From Saccharofermentans sp. (GTDB taxonomy: Bacteria; Bacillota; Clostridia; Saccharofermentanales; Saccharofermentanaceae), in assembly GCA_024403855.1 (NCBI GenBank), contig JAKSRC010000009.1, positions 1 to 64,000 on the forward strand: a stretch of DNA of 64,000 nt, in the 5' to 3' direction. Position numbers and translations under genes: made by a program. Positions within the stretch are counted from its first letter, which is position 1; the number at the start of each line of letters is the position of its first letter. The notes below the pieces were generated by a model, which was not told where the DNA came from, did not search any database, and was given only the letters and a program-made list of their open reading frames with translations. Below are positions 1 through 7,939 of this stretch, piece by piece.

Positions 1-52
1 AGATTACAGGTAAATCCACGAATCTACAATTTGGGGGTCACTTCATATTGTC

Positions 53-202
53 TCAGTATTGCAACGGAGCATATAATGGATAATTTAATAGTAAATGATA
101 TTCATCCGTTTTTACAGTCTTATGCTGAACAACCCCGTAGTTCACATAAAATTCTTTATATATAGCATAACCACAAGAAGATGGATCAAAGATATTAATA
201 TA
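53..202 (-). pseudogene. Start-less open frame, possible decayed gene fragment
   Basis: On the minus strand a 49-codon frame runs between stop codons at about 205-203 and 55-53 with no start codon. The translation looks protein-like (it contains FDPSSCGYAIYKEFYVNYG), with a balanced composition rather than the low-complexity look of random AT-rich sequence. It follows the truncated copy at 216-332 and lies in the rearranged left-end locus, so it may be the tail of another broken surface or immunity-type gene. I do not recognise a family. The rest of positions 1-300 shows nothing else I can support. Confidence 0.2.
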
Positions 203-215
203 TCAGTTTGCACAT

Positions 216-332
216 TCATTGAACGAATGTCATTTGATGTAAAAAACAATCCTCTGAAACCGAACCAAATTGAATCCTATTTGGCTGCCCGTGAGCCACA
301 ATTATGATAAATGCTATCATCTTCTTTCTCAT
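216..332 (-). pseudogene. Truncated copy of the small membrane protein at 2191-2733
   Basis: The minus-strand frame starts MRKKMIAFIIIV, the same as the first residues of the intact gene at 2191-2733. It then diverges abruptly at the edge of the 104-bp repeat (position 300) and stops after 38 codons. Only the start of the N-terminal membrane segment remains; the extracytoplasmic part and the second and third membrane segments are gone. It sits 31 bp downstream of the gene at 364-954, the same spacing seen between 2765-3367 and 2191-2733. I read it as a recombination scar of a tandemly duplicated cassette. Confidence 0.5.
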
Positions 333-403
333 ATTAACTCTCTCAGAACAATATCTATCCAGCTTATCTCTTTATTTCCGAATCGGTTTTTCGACCTTTG
401 ATG
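300..403. repeat. 104-bp direct repeat, copy 1 (partner at 2701-2804)
   Basis: Compared by eye with 2701-2804, 100 of 104 positions are identical (four substitutions, no gaps). On the minus strand the repeat covers the last codons of one small membrane-protein gene (ending KGRKTDSEIKR in both copies), the 31-bp intergenic spacer with the ribosome binding site, and the first 11 codons of the next gene. Outside these borders the two loci differ, so the repeat is a likely site of homologous recombination between cassettes. Confidence 0.9.
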
Positions 404-954
404 AAACGACGAAAAATCACAGCACTAATCACAAGCAAAGAAGCTGCACCGACAACTACACTGATTATCCGTGTTCTTCTAACTTGCATATGATATTCTT
501 CACGTGACTGGAGATACCCGTTTACTACTGTTTCGTAATCATCCAATTTAGTAGCACTAAAAACAGGGGTAACATAATACGCAGATACAAAATCCGAAGG
601 ATTATCCTGTATTATGACATAGTTTGATACTGGGTGAATGCTAATATCAACATAGAAAAAACTACCATCATCAAGCCGAAAATCAGCAGACATAAAATCA
701 GATCCATGCTCATCGCCACACCACTGTATAATATCGCCTATACTCCCCTTAGTACCGGCTGGTAAAACAATCGTCTCTTGATAGTTCTTGAGAAATTCCG
801 GACTGTCAAAAACGACGTCTTCAGCAAGCGTTACTTTCTCTTCATAAACAACAGCTATACGTCTTTCAAATAAACGTCCTACAGAAACGCTGATAAAAAC
901 ACAAAGTGCAGCAATTACAAAATACAGTATTATGAACTTAATCGTGTTTTTCAT
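364..954 (-). CDS. Small bitopic membrane protein (possible immunity-type partner), copy 1
   Basis: The 196-residue product has an N-terminal membrane segment (about residues 4-25), an extracytoplasmic region of about 130 residues, a second membrane segment near residues 165-185 and a basic tail ending KGRKTDSEIKR. It is homologous to 2765-3367: both contain a (V/I)VFDxPE motif after the first membrane segment and end identically. I chose the start at 954 because GAGGA lies six bases upstream; an upstream ATG at 999 lies inside the preceding frame and has no ribosome binding site. It starts 19 bp after the stop of the truncated gene at 974-2185. Function is unknown. Its position directly behind a toxin-tip-like fragment makes an immunity role a guess only. 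Confidence 0.7.
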   Translation of the reverse strand: MKNTIKFIILYFVIAALCVFISVSVGRLFERRIAVVYEEKVTLAEDVVFDSPEFLKNYQETIVLPAGTKGSIGDIIQWCGDEHGSDFMSADFRLDDGSFFYVDISIHPVSNYVIIQDNPSDFVSAYYVTPVFSATKLDDYETVVNGYLQSREEYHMQVRRTRIISVVVGAASLLVISAVIFRRFIKGRKTDSEIKR

Positions 955-973
955 ACTATTCCTCGCATAATAC

Positions 974-2185
974 TCATTTAGGATAATCATCGATTTCATA
1001 GTTAATATCCGTATAACAGGGATACCTATCCATCACCCCAAATCCCATAAAACCTCCAAGTTTTTGTATATGTCCTCGGTTATTAACAAAGTACCTGTCA
1101 TATGTTCCAAACCAGACTTGCATAAATCCAAAGCAATAAATCAATTCGCCAGTAGCCGCATAAACTACATCAGCATTAGTTGCCTTTAATGTCTCAATAG
1201 CGATGCATTTTGATGTTGAATTATATTTGGCCATAAAACAGGTCTGAAAATCTATATTTCTTATATGAATTCGCGAACAATCCTCCAAGAGTTCAGGAAT
1301 CTTGGTCGCTCTTATGGAATCATAAACTCCCTCACTATCCTGAGCTGTATTAAACCATGAAGATCCATATTTGAAATTTCCATGAAAACATAAAATGATA
1401 TTATCCACAACGGAATACTGAATCTTTGCCAATCCATATAGTCCCCCCGACGCAATTCCCCTATTAACCACTTTACTTATGTCGACAAAACCATATTCTA
1501 ATTTTCTGAAAAACTCTGTAAACTGCTCTTCTGATAAGATCGGCACTTTTTGACATGGCATGCGATTGCGTTCAAAGAAATCCACATATGCCTCTGCAGT
1601 TTCAATACACGTATCATCCGATCTGTCCATTACAATATAGTTAATCGGCCCATTTTTTAACTTTGGCGTCGCATCAATATCATCCGTAGCACCATCATTA
1701 TCCCAATCAGCTGTTGTCGGATTGGATTGAGGTATCACATATACAGCGTTTGCGCCTGAGATATTCGGTGTATACCCACGAATATCTTTCTCACAATTGG
1801 TAATGGTTTTTCCGCCCTGATTCGAGAAGGAAACCAATCCGCCGCCTCCAAGCTCGACACCATCAGGTATTCCATCTCCGTCTTTATCCGTAGTCTTACT
1901 GTCACCATAATAAATATGCTTATTTGTGCCCATTACACCTTGATCTTCAAGGAAATCGTATATGCCATCCTCATCGCTGTCGGTTGTGTTAATAACTAAC
2001 CACAAAAATTTGTAATTCAAGCATAACAACGTTCCCGTGCGATGATCTTCAAAAATCTCTCCGTAGAGTCTCTGAAGAATCTTATAGTCACTTCCTTTCA
2101 TTAGTCTCCACCAGTTAAACTCTGTAGCCTCATATTCGTCTAATGTCGGTGCTCTACCTTCCCACCAGTAACCACCATCGTCGTA
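974..2185 (-). pseudogene. 5'-truncated surface-protein fragment with Ca-binding repeats and possible caspase/CHAT-like domain, copy 1
   Basis: This frame is homologous to 3515-4897 from the motif YDDGGYWWEGR onward. Its match begins just after the stop codon of the small membrane gene (2191), so the N-terminal part has been replaced by unrelated sequence and no credible start exists. Visible are DSDEDG, DKDGDGIPDG and DWDNDGATDD repeats (thrombospondin type 3-like calcium-binding) and a C-terminal region with CFHGN followed by QTCFMAKY. The HG and C pair resembles the His/Cys dyad of caspase/CHAT-fold clan CD peptidases, which is my inference and not a firm family assignment. The frame stays open upstream to 2356 but that part is a shadow of the membrane gene. 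It is probably a silent tip or pseudogene. Confidence 0.55.
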
Positions 2186-2190
2186 TGTTG

Positions 2191-2733
2191 TCAAAGCACT
2201 AAATACCGCTGACTGCCAACAAACAGAAAAGAGACTGAAAGTATCACTATTGCATGAATTACTATTAGTAAAACAATCTTTTCCTTTTTGATAAGAGAAT
2301 ATGAAACTGTTATTCCAAGGAGCAACCAACACAATCCTGCAACAATGCAAATACAAATGCCTCGTACAATGGCTTTTTCTCGCTGACTTGTTTGTTCTTC
2401 TATAGCATTCTTTCCTAGTTCCTTCAAAGTCTCCTGCTCAATAAAATCGCCCCACTCACCTGAAATATGGATATCTTCACCATATGAAAAAGAAACACTG
2501 TCAGGAAAGATATAATCTGGTGTTATCTTAGTTCCTATAGGAATAGTTTTCTCCGAACCATCTTTCGAAGTAAAACAAATTTCATTGTTTGTTGTCACCA
2601 CCAAGTCTTCCGGAATAAGAATTGAGAGTGCAATGCTATCAGCGCTGCTTTTACTATAACTCAGCGAAAACATCGCAAGACCCAAGGACTCTATGAAAAC
2701 AATTATGATAAACGCTATCATCTTCTTTCTCAT
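2191..2733 (-). CDS. Small membrane protein with three membrane segments
   Basis: The 180-residue product has an N-terminal signal anchor (residues about 5-25), an extracytoplasmic stretch to about 115, and two hydrophobic segments (about 122-143 and 150-170) before a short end. GGGAGAG lies upstream of the ATG. It is the intact version of the fragment at 216-332. Its last codons overlap the unrelated open frame that leads into the truncated surface protein, and its stop codon is almost exactly where that homology begins. No family is recognised. The layout resembles the neighbouring small membrane proteins, suggesting a shared, possibly protective, role in the cell envelope. Confidence 0.65.
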   Translation of the reverse strand: MRKKMIAFIIIVFIESLGLAMFSLSYSKSSADSIALSILIPEDLVVTTNNEICFTSKDGSEKTIPIGTKITPDYIFPDSVSFSYGEDIHISGEWGDFIEQETLKELGKNAIEEQTSQREKAIVRGICICIVAGLCWLLLGITVSYSLIKKEKIVLLIVIHAIVILSVSFLFVGSQRYLVL

Positions 2734-2804
2734 GTTAACTCTCCCAAAACAATATCTATCCAGCTTATCTCTTTATTTCCGAATCGGTTTTTCGACCTTT
2801 GATG
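2701..2804. repeat. 104-bp direct repeat, copy 2 (partner at 300-403)
   Basis: This is the second copy of the repeat described at 300-403. It spans the end of the gene at 2765-3367, the spacer, and the start of the gene at 2191-2733. Sequence flanking both sides differs between the two copies. Confidence 0.9.
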
Positions 2805-3367
2805 TAAAGAAAAACTATAACAGCAATTCCTGCTATCGTAATACTTAAGCTAATAATGGCACTGGCAATTATTGTATTTCTAATACTCGTGTAATACTTT
2901 TCGCGCGTCTCTTTATATCCGCTAAGAATGTTTTCTGCGTCTTCAATTTTGCTTATATCAATAACAAGAACATACTTGTCATGAGTAGCGTGAACAATAT
3001 CTTCTGACGGTAGCACCGCCTTTTCGTACCCTTGATCAAAAGTCAGTAACACTGGGATATTCGAACCATCCTCCTGATGCAACTCAGTTTCGATATACTC
3101 GCACTCTGTTCTTTGAATGCCATAGTAATGTATTGAATCTGATATTGTTCCTCGCATACCAGCATTTAACGTCAGATCATGCCCGTACTTATTCACAACC
3201 TCAGGTTCATCGAAAACTATCGTTTCTTTAAGTACTATCTTCGCTGTGTATTCTTCAGCAATACCGTTCAATTTGCCTCTAGCACATATAATGCTGATTG
3301 CAAAAACAACTATAACCCAAATAATCATTCGAATGATTAGTGTTACTTTTCGCTTTGGTATATTCAT
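2765..3367 (-). CDS. Small bitopic membrane protein, copy 2
   Basis: The 200-residue product starts with a basic stretch (NIPKRK), then a membrane segment (about 10-28), an extracytoplasmic region with the IVFDEPE motif, a second membrane segment (about 165-188) and the same KGRKTDSEIKR end as copy 1. The interior has diverged strongly from copy 1 while the ends are conserved, the pattern expected of exchanged cassettes. The ribosome binding site is weak (GAGAG). It lies 147 bp behind the truncated surface gene 3515-4897; the gap is AT-rich and holds only a hairpin at 3398-3417. Function is unknown. Confidence 0.7.
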   Translation of the reverse strand: MNIPKRKVTLIIRMIIWVIVVFAISIICARGKLNGIAEEYTAKIVLKETIVFDEPEVVNKYGHDLTLNAGMRGTISDSIHYYGIQRTECEYIETELHQEDGSNIPVLLTFDQGYEKAVLPSEDIVHATHDKYVLVIDISKIEDAENILSGYKETREKYYTSIRNTIIASAIISLSITIAGIAVIVFLYIKGRKTDSEIKR

Positions 3368-3397
3368 ATCATCAACTCTCGAATTGCCGTCATTTTC

Positions 3398-3417
3398 ATT
3401 TTTAGTGTACTAAAAAT
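3398..3417. other. AT-rich perfect inverted repeat
   Basis: Nine-base arms ATTTTTAGT and ACTAAAAAT flank a two-base centre, between the truncated surface gene and the small membrane gene. It could act as a weak bidirectional terminator or be a scar. No longer T-tract is present. Confidence 0.35.
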
Positions 3418-3514
3418 ACTATTAGCCTACAAATATAGTAAACAGAAGAATAATTAATACAAATAACGCAAATTATAATTTCATTGCATAAATCTCTTAA
3501 TTATTGTAACAGTT

Positions 3515-4897
3515 TTACTTAGGGTAATCTTCAACTCTAATATTTGGAGCAGATCTGCCTTCAAATCTAAACATAAAATCGGCAACTTTAACCCCCTGGT
3601 TTCTATATACTTGATTATCTTTACCCAAAGAATACCAATAATACTTGTCATTGGGACTTCCGTTCACATAAAGAAAACCATAAGCATTGATTAATTCGCC
3701 AGTTGTACCATAAACCGACTCTGCGTGAGTTATCTTAAGCAACTCAATTGCAATACACTTTTCTGATGCAGTATATTTACTTGAAAAGCAGAATTGACAG
3801 TCGATGTGCTTTATTGGTATCTGCGAACAGTTTAACAATGAAGCATCGTTATCAGGATCAGTTAAAGAACTTGCTTTTACTGAACCATATTTAGTAGAAC
3901 TGTTAATGTGTTCAAGATCAAGAAAACCGACTCCTCCGTGGAATACCATTATCAACTCATTTACATAAGCATATCTTTTGCCACTTAGATGATTGAATCC
4001 CCCTGGACAATCCACTGCATAATCAGGATCATCGTCTCCTTGCCAACCATTAAATACTATGACATCAAAGCCATACTCTAAATACTCAAAAAAATACGAA
4101 AACTGCCTTTCGGTAAGAATGGGGACTAACTGATAATCTAAACCTGTAGTTCTAAAGTAATTACAGTATGCCATTCTTGATTCAAGTATTACAGCCTCAT
4201 CCGCAGCGTCAAATAAAATATAATTAATCTCTCTATTTGCGACCTTTGTTGTTGCATCCTCATCATCCGTAGCACCATCATTATCCCAGTCCGTTTTTGT
4301 TGGATTTGAATTAAAAACCACATATACTGCAAACGAACCGGCTTTCTTTGGTGTATAACCCTGAACATTTGTGGTTTCGTTTGTTACTGTATTGCCATCA
4401 TGATTTGCATATATATAAAGATCTCCTAATTCTTCTCCGTCTAGCAAGCCATCACCATCGCTATCACTTTTACCAGTATCAGAATAGTATATGTGCTTGT
4501 TTGTGCCCAAAACTCCCTTTTCCTCAAGAAAATCAAATATTCCGTCCTCGTCACTGTCAGTTGGATCCGCTATAAGCCAATCATAAATAAACGTAATGCT
4601 CAATAAAGTGCCTGTACGGTGATCCTCATACCAATCACCAAATAATCTCATCAGAATTATGAATTTACCATCTACTCTATTGAAAGCTTTCCACCATGAA
4701 AATTCACCGGGCTCAAACTCATCTAAAGAGGGAACACGGCCTTCCCACCAATAACCACCGTCATTATAATGACCTAAAAACAAGCTATTACCATAATCTG
4801 GATAGATAGGATTTAGCCATTTAACAAGGTCTACAACAACATATGTACTAAAATGTTCAAGATTAACTGTTATAGTGTCAATCTCAGGATTAACCAC
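3515..4897 (-). pseudogene. 5'-truncated surface-protein fragment with Ca-binding repeats and possible caspase/CHAT-like domain, copy 2
   Basis: A GTG at 4897 is the first possible start, but the frame is open to a stop at 4990-4988 without an ATG or a convincing ribosome binding site, and the protein lacks a signal peptide. It begins with a segment containing LEHFSTYVVVD, typical of the middle of large Gram-positive secreted proteins. Next come YNDGGYWWEGR, calcium-type repeats (DSDEDG, DSDGDGLLDG, DWDNDGATDD) and a C-terminal region with MVFHGG and CQFCFSSKY, a possible His/Cys catalytic pair. The upstream end of the frame lies about 20 bp from the rnhB terminator, so a deletion probably removed the N-terminal exporting part. 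It could still serve as a recombination donor. Confidence 0.55.
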
Positions 4898-5002
4898 TGC
4901 CTGCTCCTGAATAATATAAAAACCTGATTTTTCGTCATAATTTCTTGGATTATTGTCATAATTATTAGATTGCGCGTTTATAGTTTTTTATTCAATGATA
5001 TT

Positions 5003-5035
5003 CAAAAAAGACTTCCAGAAAAACCTGGAAGTCTT
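5003..5035 (-). terminator. Rho-independent terminator after rnhB
   Basis: A perfect 10-bp stem (AAGACTTCCA / TGGAAGTCTT) with an 8-base loop is followed on the minus strand by a run of T. It lies about 55 bp past the rnhB stop. Confidence 0.9.
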
Positions 5036-5088
5036 GAAATAACCCATATTGTATTGATTATCGTTTTTTGAAAAGGACAGTTCACCCT

Positions 5089-5733
5089 TTAGTGTATAAC
5101 CTTAAGAAATGATCTTCTGTGTATCGGAGTCATACCCTGCTCTCTAATCGCAGTATAGTGATCCTTTGTTCCATATCCCTTGTGTTTTGCAAATCCATAA
5201 CCGGGATATTCAGCATCGTAATCAACCATCATGTGATCACGAGTAACCTTTGCAAGGATTGAAGCAGCAGCAATTGAATCTGACTTGGCATCGCCTTTAA
5301 TTATCGGAATAACATCAAGTCCTGTTCCACTCAAATTGACTGCATCAATAAGAAGTATATCGGGAGACATTCCTTTTGAAGCAAGGTCCTTAACGCAATT
5401 TCTCATAGCTGTCTTTGTTGCCTCAAGTATATTGATCTCATCAATTACATCAGGTCCGATTGCGCAGATTGCATATGCCTTCGCTTTTTCTTTTATTTCT
5501 TCGAAAAGAACTTCTCTCTTCTTCTCTGAAAGCTTCTTTGAATCATCTAATCCGAGAATCTTAACTTCAGGATCAAGAATGCAGCAGGCAGCAACAACAG
5601 GGCCAGCAAGAGGTCCTCTTCCTGCTTCATCAATTCCTCCGATCATCTTAAAACCTTTGGATAAGCAATCATTCTCATATTCATACATCGCTTCGTATTT
5701 AGCGATAAGCTGTTCAGTTGTAAGCTTTGGCAT
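5089..5733 (-). CDS. rnhB: Ribonuclease HII
   Basis: RNase HII cuts the RNA strand of RNA-DNA hybrids and removes single ribonucleotides from genomic DNA. The 214-residue protein has the signature GIDEAGRGPLAGPV (Asp35 and Glu36 metal ligands), the third Asp in LLIDAVN and the last in SILAKVTRD, plus the GYGTKDH end motif. Length is normal for the family. It starts 13 bp after the rbgA stop and ends the conserved rplS-rbgA-rnhB series, followed by a strong terminator. Confidence 0.96.
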   Translation of the reverse strand: MPKLTTEQLIAKYEAMYEYENDCLSKGFKMIGGIDEAGRGPLAGPVVAACCILDPEVKILGLDDSKKLSEKKREVLFEEIKEKAKAYAICAIGPDVIDEINILEATKTAMRNCVKDLASKGMSPDILLIDAVNLSGTGLDVIPIIKGDAKSDSIAAASILAKVTRDHMMVDYDAEYPGYGFAKHKGYGTKDHYTAIREQGMTPIHRRSFLKVIH

Positions 5734-5745
5734 TACTTTGCTCCC

Positions 5746-6648
5746 TTACTTAAAATCTTCAGGCAATTCAAGGGTAATCTTTCCTGTTCTGCCTTCTCTC
5801 AAATCATTTAAAAATAGCTTTGCAAAGCGCTCCTCATCTATTCTTCCGCCGCTTATAATGCAGCCTCTCTTCTTCGCCATAGCAAGGAAAAGATCGTAAT
5901 AAGGATCCTGGAAATAACCGGCATCTTCATCCGGTTCTTCTATCTCAACATCGACCCCGTAGCGCTCTCTGATAAGGTCAGGATAGATATCGAGCATCAG
6001 CTTCAATACTTCATAAGAAACCTTAGTAACATCAGCTACTTCTGCTTTAACAGAGCCTAAAGCTGTAAGGCACATTGCACTTCTGGCATTTGCAATTCTC
6101 GGCCACAAAACACCTGCCATGTCCATAAGCTCAAGACGTCCGTCGGTCATTATCCATTTGAAGTCCTTTGTAACGCCTGGCTTGTCACCTGTAACGGCAG
6201 CCTTACGACCTGCCAAAGCATTAATGATAGTAGATTTACCCGTGTTAGGAGCACCTACAACCATAACTCTTATGGGGCGTCCGATTCTGCCCTTTTCTGC
6301 AGCCTTCTCAAGCTTATCCTTCATAAGTTCCATAGTTATGGCGTTAAGCTTGTCAAAGCCTTTCTTGTGTGTACTGTCGAGTGCACAGGCACGTGTATTT
6401 TCAGATTCAAGAGTGCTGATCCAACGAGATGTTTTATTAGGATCTGCAAGATCTGCCTTATTAAGGATTACAATCCTGGGTTTGCTTCCGATAATCTTAT
6501 CGAGCTCAGGGTTACGGCTCGAAAATGGGATTCTTGCGTCTGCAGTCTCATAAACAAGATCGACGAGCTTCATTTTCTCGCCTGTCTCATTCAGGGCCTT
6601 CCTCATGTGACCCGGAAACCAGTTAATGTCGTTTTTTCTTTCTGCCAT
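5746..6648 (-). CDS. rbgA: Ribosome biogenesis GTPase RbgA (YlqF)
   Basis: This circularly permuted GTPase takes part in late 50S subunit assembly. The 300-residue protein begins with the typical INWFPGHM motif and shows permuted motifs in the order G4 (NKADL, about residue 63), G1 (GAPNTGKST, about 132-140) and G3 (near 176-179), then a C-terminal helical RNA-binding domain. G3 reads DMAG where the family usually has DTPG. It lies between rplS and rnhB as in Bacillus. A terminator separates it from rplS, so it probably has its own promoter in 6650-6720. The ribosome binding site is modest (GCAGGTG). Confidence 0.95.
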   Translation of the reverse strand: MAERKNDINWFPGHMRKALNETGEKMKLVDLVYETADARIPFSSRNPELDKIIGSKPRIVILNKADLADPNKTSRWISTLESENTRACALDSTHKKGFDKLNAITMELMKDKLEKAAEKGRIGRPIRVMVVGAPNTGKSTIINALAGRKAAVTGDKPGVTKDFKWIMTDGRLELMDMAGVLWPRIANARSAMCLTALGSVKAEVADVTKVSYEVLKLMLDIYPDLIRERYGVDVEIEEPDEDAGYFQDPYYDLFLAMAKKRGCIISGGRIDEERFAKLFLNDLREGRTGKITLELPEDFK

Positions 6649-6721
6649 TAAAACACCTGCGTCTAATTTAATATTTGATATATTTTACCCTACTTTGAGT
6701 GAGGCGGTATACATATAAAGG

Positions 6722-6752
6722 AAAAAGGGTCGCCTCGATTGAGACAACCCTT
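6722..6752 (-). terminator. Terminator after rplS
   Basis: A stem of about 12 bp including two G-U pairs (AAGGGTTGTCTC / GAGGCGACCCTT) with loop AATC is followed by TTTTTCC on the minus strand. It lies directly downstream of rplS and splits the ribosomal operon from rbgA-rnhB. Confidence 0.8.
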
Positions 6753-6779
6753 CTTGATGTACGAATCTTAGGTCCGCTA

Positions 6780-7121
6780 TCAGATCTTCTGTGTGATCTT
6801 TGCAGCCTTGCCCTGACGATCGCGGAGATAATAGAGCTTTGCTCTTCTGATCTTACCCTTACGAATAACATCGATGTGATCGATCTTGGGTGAGTTTACA
6901 GGGAGAATTCTCTCTACGCCGATACCATAAGATACACGACGAATTGTAATTGTCTCAGAAAGGCCCTGGCCTTTTCTTGCGATGACATAGCCTTCGAATA
7001 CCTGAATACGCTCCTTAGCGCCTTCCTTGATAAGGAGGTGAGCCTTAACGTAATCACCGACTTCTACTTCGGAATACTGGTGGCGAATATTTTCGCTCTC
7101 GATGACTTTAACTAAATCCAT
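6780..7121 (-). CDS. rplS: 50S ribosomal protein L19
   Basis: L19 sits at the 30S-50S interface. The 113-residue protein has the family landmarks [30 protein letters not shown]-like [14 protein letters not shown] and a C-terminal [17 protein letters not shown] chose the second ATG (7121) because GTGAGGA abuts the first ATG (7130) and is correctly spaced only for the second; MDLVKVIE is also the usual start of the family. It follows trmD by about 75 bp. Confidence 0.96.
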   Translation of the reverse strand: MDLVKVIESENIRHQYSEVEVGDYVKAHLLIKEGAKERIQVFEGYVIARKGQGLSETITIRRVSYGIGVERILPVNSPKIDHIDVIRKGKIRRAKLYYLRDRQGKAAKITQKI

Positions 7122-7196
7122 ATTGTACATTCCTCACTTTCCTTCAGATGTTCTTGCCTGGATATGGCAGAGGACCATCCTGATAACTGGAGAATT

Positions 7197-7937
7197 TTAG
7201 CACATGCCTCTTTCAAAGGCAAGCATTTTAGCCCAATCACTTTCAGAAATATTCAATTTATCAAGCATGTCAGGTCTGCTGTGCCATGTATCTACCAGAG
7301 CCGCTATACGGTTGTAATCTGCAATCGCAGCATCGTTGCCGTTTTTGAGGATTTCAGGTACCTCTTTGCCATGCCATACAGGTGGCTTGGTATACTGTGG
7401 AGCTTCAAGTACTCCTGCTGTATGTGACTCATTTGTATATGCTTCTTCATTGGGAAGCACACCAGGTACAAGTCTGGCTACAGCATCTATAACAACTATT
7501 GCGGCTGTCTCACCGCCTGTTAAGACATAATCTCCTATTGAGATCTGTTCATCGCAAATCTCATCTATGACACGTGCATCTATTCCTTCGTAGTGTCCGC
7601 ATACAATCAGAAGATTCTCGTATTTAGAGAGTTCATGAGCTTTAGCCTGATTGAAAACAGAACCTTTTGGAGACATATACACGGTGTGAGGTTTCTTTCC
7701 CCCACAGAGTTCAACAGCCTTCTCGTAAGCACCGAAAACAGGTTCAGGACGGATCATCATGCCCGTTCCTCCACCATAGATGGTGTCATCGACACGCCCA
7801 TAGGAATTCGGTGCATAATCGCGCATCTGGATACACTCCAAAGAAATCGCACCCTTTGCAATTCCTCTGCCTGTAATGCTGGTATTGAGGTAACCTTCCA
7901 CCTGCTCCGGAAACAATGTCGCTACAAGGAAATTCAT
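7197..7937 (-). CDS. trmD: tRNA (guanine-37-N1)-methyltransferase
   Basis: TrmD methylates G37 next to the anticodon using S-adenosylmethionine in a deep trefoil knot. The 246-residue protein shows GGGTGMMIRPEPVF, VCGHYEGIDARVIDE, the knot sequence SIGDYVLTGGETA and the active-site region NEEAYTNESH. Length is standard. The start is two bases past the stop of the upstream TPM-like gene, with only a weak GGTGA upstream, so translational coupling is likely. Confidence 0.97.
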   Translation of the reverse strand: MNFLVATLFPEQVEGYLNTSITGRGIAKGAISLECIQMRDYAPNSYGRVDDTIYGGGTGMMIRPEPVFGAYEKAVELCGGKKPHTVYMSPKGSVFNQAKAHELSKYENLLIVCGHYEGIDARVIDEICDEQISIGDYVLTGGETAAIVVIDAVARLVPGVLPNEEAYTNESHTAGVLEAPQYTKPPVWHGKEVPEILKNGNDAAIADYNRIAALVDTWHSRPDMLDKLNISESDWAKMLAFERGMC

Positions 7938-7939
7938 GC

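Noticed and set aside
95..507. Two plus-strand frames of about 70 residues at the window start
   Set aside because: They overlap the repeat and the minus-strand membrane-protein gene; they have no ribosome binding site and look like shadows.
2191..2356. The open frame upstream of the truncated surface fragment as its true N-terminus
   Set aside because: It is in a different frame of the membrane-protein gene, is rich in Cys, Ser and Asn without any match to the second copy, and homology begins only after the membrane gene's stop.
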